A DNA stretch of 7,030 bases from Alphaproteobacteria bacterium (GTDB lineage Bacteria > Pseudomonadota > Alphaproteobacteria > Caulobacterales > Caulobacteraceae): positions 1-7,030 of the forward strand of contig JAHINZ010000263.1 of the NCBI GenBank assembly GCA_018895795.1, given 5' to 3'. Both the position numbers and the translations under genes were made by a program. Below the pieces are notes generated by a model, which searched no databases, was not told the DNA's origin, and worked only from the letters and a program-made list of their open reading frames with translations. Shown piece by piece: positions 5,226 through 7,030 of the stretch; position 1 is the first letter of the stretch, and the number at the start of each line of letters is the position of its first letter.

Positions 5226-5912
5226 ATGAGCGTCGATCGCACCCTTCATCATTTCCCCCTGGACCCCGCCTCGCGGCAGGTGCGTCTGGCCTTGGGTGAA
5301 AAGCGACTGGCCTTCAGCGAGGTCCAGGTCCGCTATTGGGAAGCCGCGCCTGATTTCCTGGCCCTCAACCCTTCGGGCGTGACGCCGGTGCTGGTCGAGA
5401 TCCGCCACGAGCGCAAGACGGTGATCTGCGAGACTCGCGCCATCCTCGAGCACATCGAGGAGAACGAACCCGAGCCGGCCCTGCTGGGCCGCGACGCCGG
5501 CGAGCGCGCCGAGGCCCGCCGTCTGCTGCAATGGTTCGACCGCAAGTTCGACAACGAGGTCAACGGCTTCCTGCTGCACGAGAAGATGGAAAAGCGCCTG
5601 CTGCGGCTTGGCGCGCCGGATCTGGCGGCCCTGCGGCGCGGCCGCGAGGCCCTGCGGGCCCACATGGGCTATGTCGACGGCCTGTTGCAGACCCGCGACT
5701 GGCTGGCCGGCCGCCGCATGAGCCTGGCCGATTTCGCCGCCGCCGCCCACCTGTCGGTGATCGACTATTTCGGCGATGTGCCCTGGCAGGACTTCCCGAC
5801 CGCCAAGACCTGGTACATGAAGCTCAAATCGAGGCCCTGCTTCAGGTCCATCCTGGCCGATCGCTGGCCCGGCCTCGCGCCGGCCGCGCATTATGACGAC
5901 CTCGACTTCTAG
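5226..5912 (+). CDS. fzlA: FzlA, GST-fold FtsZ-binding cell division protein
   Basis: The 228-residue protein has a thioredoxin-like half (1-80, with NPSGVTPVLV and its cis-proline Pro54, then ETRAILEHIEE) and an all-helical GST C-terminal half (about 88-215, with MSLADFAAAAHLSVIDYF). Sequence and length match my memory of Caulobacter FzlA, which binds FtsZ, curves its filaments and signals to septal wall synthesis. Starting at ATG 5226, residue 38 is Trp and residue 227 is Asp, the two positions I recall from FzlA mutant studies, with an acidic DDLDF tail. That numbering is why I prefer 5226 to the GTG at 5220, which would add two residues; neither has a clear ribosome binding site. Known FzlA reportedly lacks glutathione transferase function. 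A plain metabolic GST is the alternative, but the conserved tail argues against it. The last 20 bases overlap queG, implying coupled expression. Confidence 0.87.
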   Translation: MSVDRTLHHFPLDPASRQVRLALGEKRLAFSEVQVRYWEAAPDFLALNPSGVTPVLVEIRHERKTVICETRAILEHIEENEPEPALLGRDAGERAEARRLLQWFDRKFDNEVNGFLLHEKMEKRLLRLGAPDLAALRRGREALRAHMGYVDGLLQTRDWLAGRRMSLADFAAAAHLSVIDYFGDVPWQDFPTAKTWYMKLKSRPCFRSILADRWPGLAPAAHYDDLDF

Positions 5913-7014
5913 TCACCCGAACCAAGCCCTGAAGGACGAGATCCGCGCCGAGGCCCTGCGGCTGGGCTTCCACGCCTGTGGGTTCGCCGACGCGGCCGCC
6001 GCCTGGCCCAACGGCGCCTGGCTGGCCGACTTCGTCGCCGAGGGCTTGCATGGCGAGATGGGCTGGATGGAAGACACGCTGGAGCGTCGCCGCCACCCCA
6101 CCGCCATGTGGACCGACGCCCGATCGGCCGTGGTGCTGGGCCTCAACTACGGTCCCGAGCACGATCCTCTAAGCGCCCTGGAGCATCCCGATCGCGCGGC
6201 GATCTCGGTCTATGCCCAGGGCGACGACTATCACGAGGTGGTCAAGAAACGACTCAAGCTTCTGGCCGGCTGGATGCACCGACGCTTCGGCCAGGAGGTG
6301 AAGGTGTTTGTCGACACCGCCCCGCTGATGGAAAAGCCGCTGGCCCAGCGCGCCGGGCTGGGCTGGCAGGGCAAGCACACCAATCTGGTCTCGCGGCCCT
6401 ACGGCTCGTGGCTGTTCCTGGGTTCGGTGCTGACGACGCTGGACCTGCCGCCCGACCCGCCCGAGGTCGATCACTGCGGCTCGTGCTCGGCCTGCCTCGA
6501 CATCTGCCCGACCAAGGCCTTCCCCGCGCCCCACCGGCTGGATGCGCGGCGCTGCATCTCCTACCTGACCATCGAACTGGCGGGCCCGATCCCGGCGGAG
6601 TTCCGGCCTGCCCTGGGCAACCGCATCTATGGCTGCGACGACTGCCTGGCCGTGTGCCCGTGGAACAAGTTCGCCCAGGTCTCCAGCGAGGCGGCCTTCC
6701 AGGCCCGCGAGACGCTGAAGGCGCCGGGGCTGGCCGAGCTGGCGGTTCTGGACGATCCGGCGTTCCGGGCGCTGTTCTCGAAGAATCCGATCAAGCGCAT
6801 CGGGCGGGACCGCTTCGTGCGCAACGTGCTCTACGCCATCGGCAACAGCGGCGACGCGGCGCTGATGGCCGTGGTCGAGCCTTTGCTGCGTGATCCGGCC
6901 CCGGTGGTGCGCGGGGCGGCGGTGTGGGCGGCGCGGCGGCTGGCGCCGGCGCGGGCGGCGGGGTTGCGGGGCGCGGAAGAAGACGCCGATGTTCTGGCGG
7001 AGTGGGCCGCCTAA
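5893..7014 (+). CDS. queG: Epoxyqueuosine reductase QueG
   Basis: This 373-residue cytoplasmic enzyme catalyses the last step of queuosine synthesis, reducing epoxyqueuosine to queuosine at tRNA position 34 with cobalamin and two [4Fe-4S] clusters. Residues 13-190 form the cobalamin-binding region, including VDTAPLMEK with Asp141, the likely catalytic acid by analogy with known QueG, and AGLGWQGKHTN (154-164). Cluster cysteines are C195, C198, C201 and C205 (CGSCSACLDICP), then C221, and C248, C251 and C255 (CDDCLAVCPWNK). A HEAT-like helical tail follows (about 305-350: VRNVLYAIGNSGD, then PAPVVRGAAVWAARRL). The start at 5893 lies within fzlA. There is no other ATG, GTG or TTG in frame before the conserved LGFHACGF segment, so the overlap is real unless a rarer start is used. 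No Shine-Dalgarno is evident, consistent with coupling to fzlA. The final 35 codons switch to GCG, GGG and CGG, unlike the GCC and GGC preferred earlier. Confidence 0.97.
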   Translation: MTTSTSSHPNQALKDEIRAEALRLGFHACGFADAAAAWPNGAWLADFVAEGLHGEMGWMEDTLERRRHPTAMWTDARSAVVLGLNYGPEHDPLSALEHPDRAAISVYAQGDDYHEVVKKRLKLLAGWMHRRFGQEVKVFVDTAPLMEKPLAQRAGLGWQGKHTNLVSRPYGSWLFLGSVLTTLDLPPDPPEVDHCGSCSACLDICPTKAFPAPHRLDARRCISYLTIELAGPIPAEFRPALGNRIYGCDDCLAVCPWNKFAQVSSEAAFQARETLKAPGLAELAVLDDPAFRALFSKNPIKRIGRDRFVRNVLYAIGNSGDAALMAVVEPLLRDPAPVVRGAAVWAARRLAPARAAGLRGAEEDADVLAEWAA

Positions 7015-7030
7015 CAAACAAAGATCCTCC

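Overview
The window is GC-rich (roughly 70%), gene-dense and chromosomal. The strong bias to G or C in third codon positions, the GC-rich palindromic intergenic elements and above all an apparent FzlA (an FtsZ-binding GST-fold division protein of alphaproteobacteria) suggest a member of the Caulobacterales, probably Caulobacter or a close relative. This placement comes from recognition of the sequence, not from a search. Nothing points to a prophage, transposon or CRISPR array.

Layout, left to right. Bases 1-130 hold a palindromic intergenic element (a perfect 24-bp inverted repeat and two smaller hairpins) next to the 3' end of a leftward gene. That gene (131-1303, minus) encodes a citrate synthase-family protein with an N-terminal MerR/excisionase-like helix-turn-helix. 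Divergent from it, across only 75 bases, is a second, compact citrate synthase-like gene (1379-2476, plus). The gap between them is AT-rich and packed with TTGA/TCAA repeats. A second palindromic repeat (2488-2583) follows, then a cation diffusion facilitator metal exporter of the FieF/YiiP type (2646-3578), bifunctional HldE for ADP-heptose synthesis (3648-5105), a 120-bp AT-richer gap, FzlA (5226-5912) and QueG, epoxyqueuosine reductase (5893-7014). The queG start overlaps the fzlA end by 20 bp.

How the genes fit together. The two citrate synthase-like genes look like one unit: paralogues, divergently transcribed, with a likely shared operator and a DNA-binding domain on one of them. This is the least described part of the window and the best candidate for a new system, namely a citrate synthase fold used as a metabolite-sensing transcription factor. 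The other genes are recognisable housekeeping functions: metal efflux, LPS inner-core precursor supply, division and tRNA queuosine modification. FzlA and QueG are translationally overlapped and probably co-transcribed.

Most other long open frames, including leftward ones of about 500 and 740 codons, are antisense or out-of-frame shadows caused by the high GC content.
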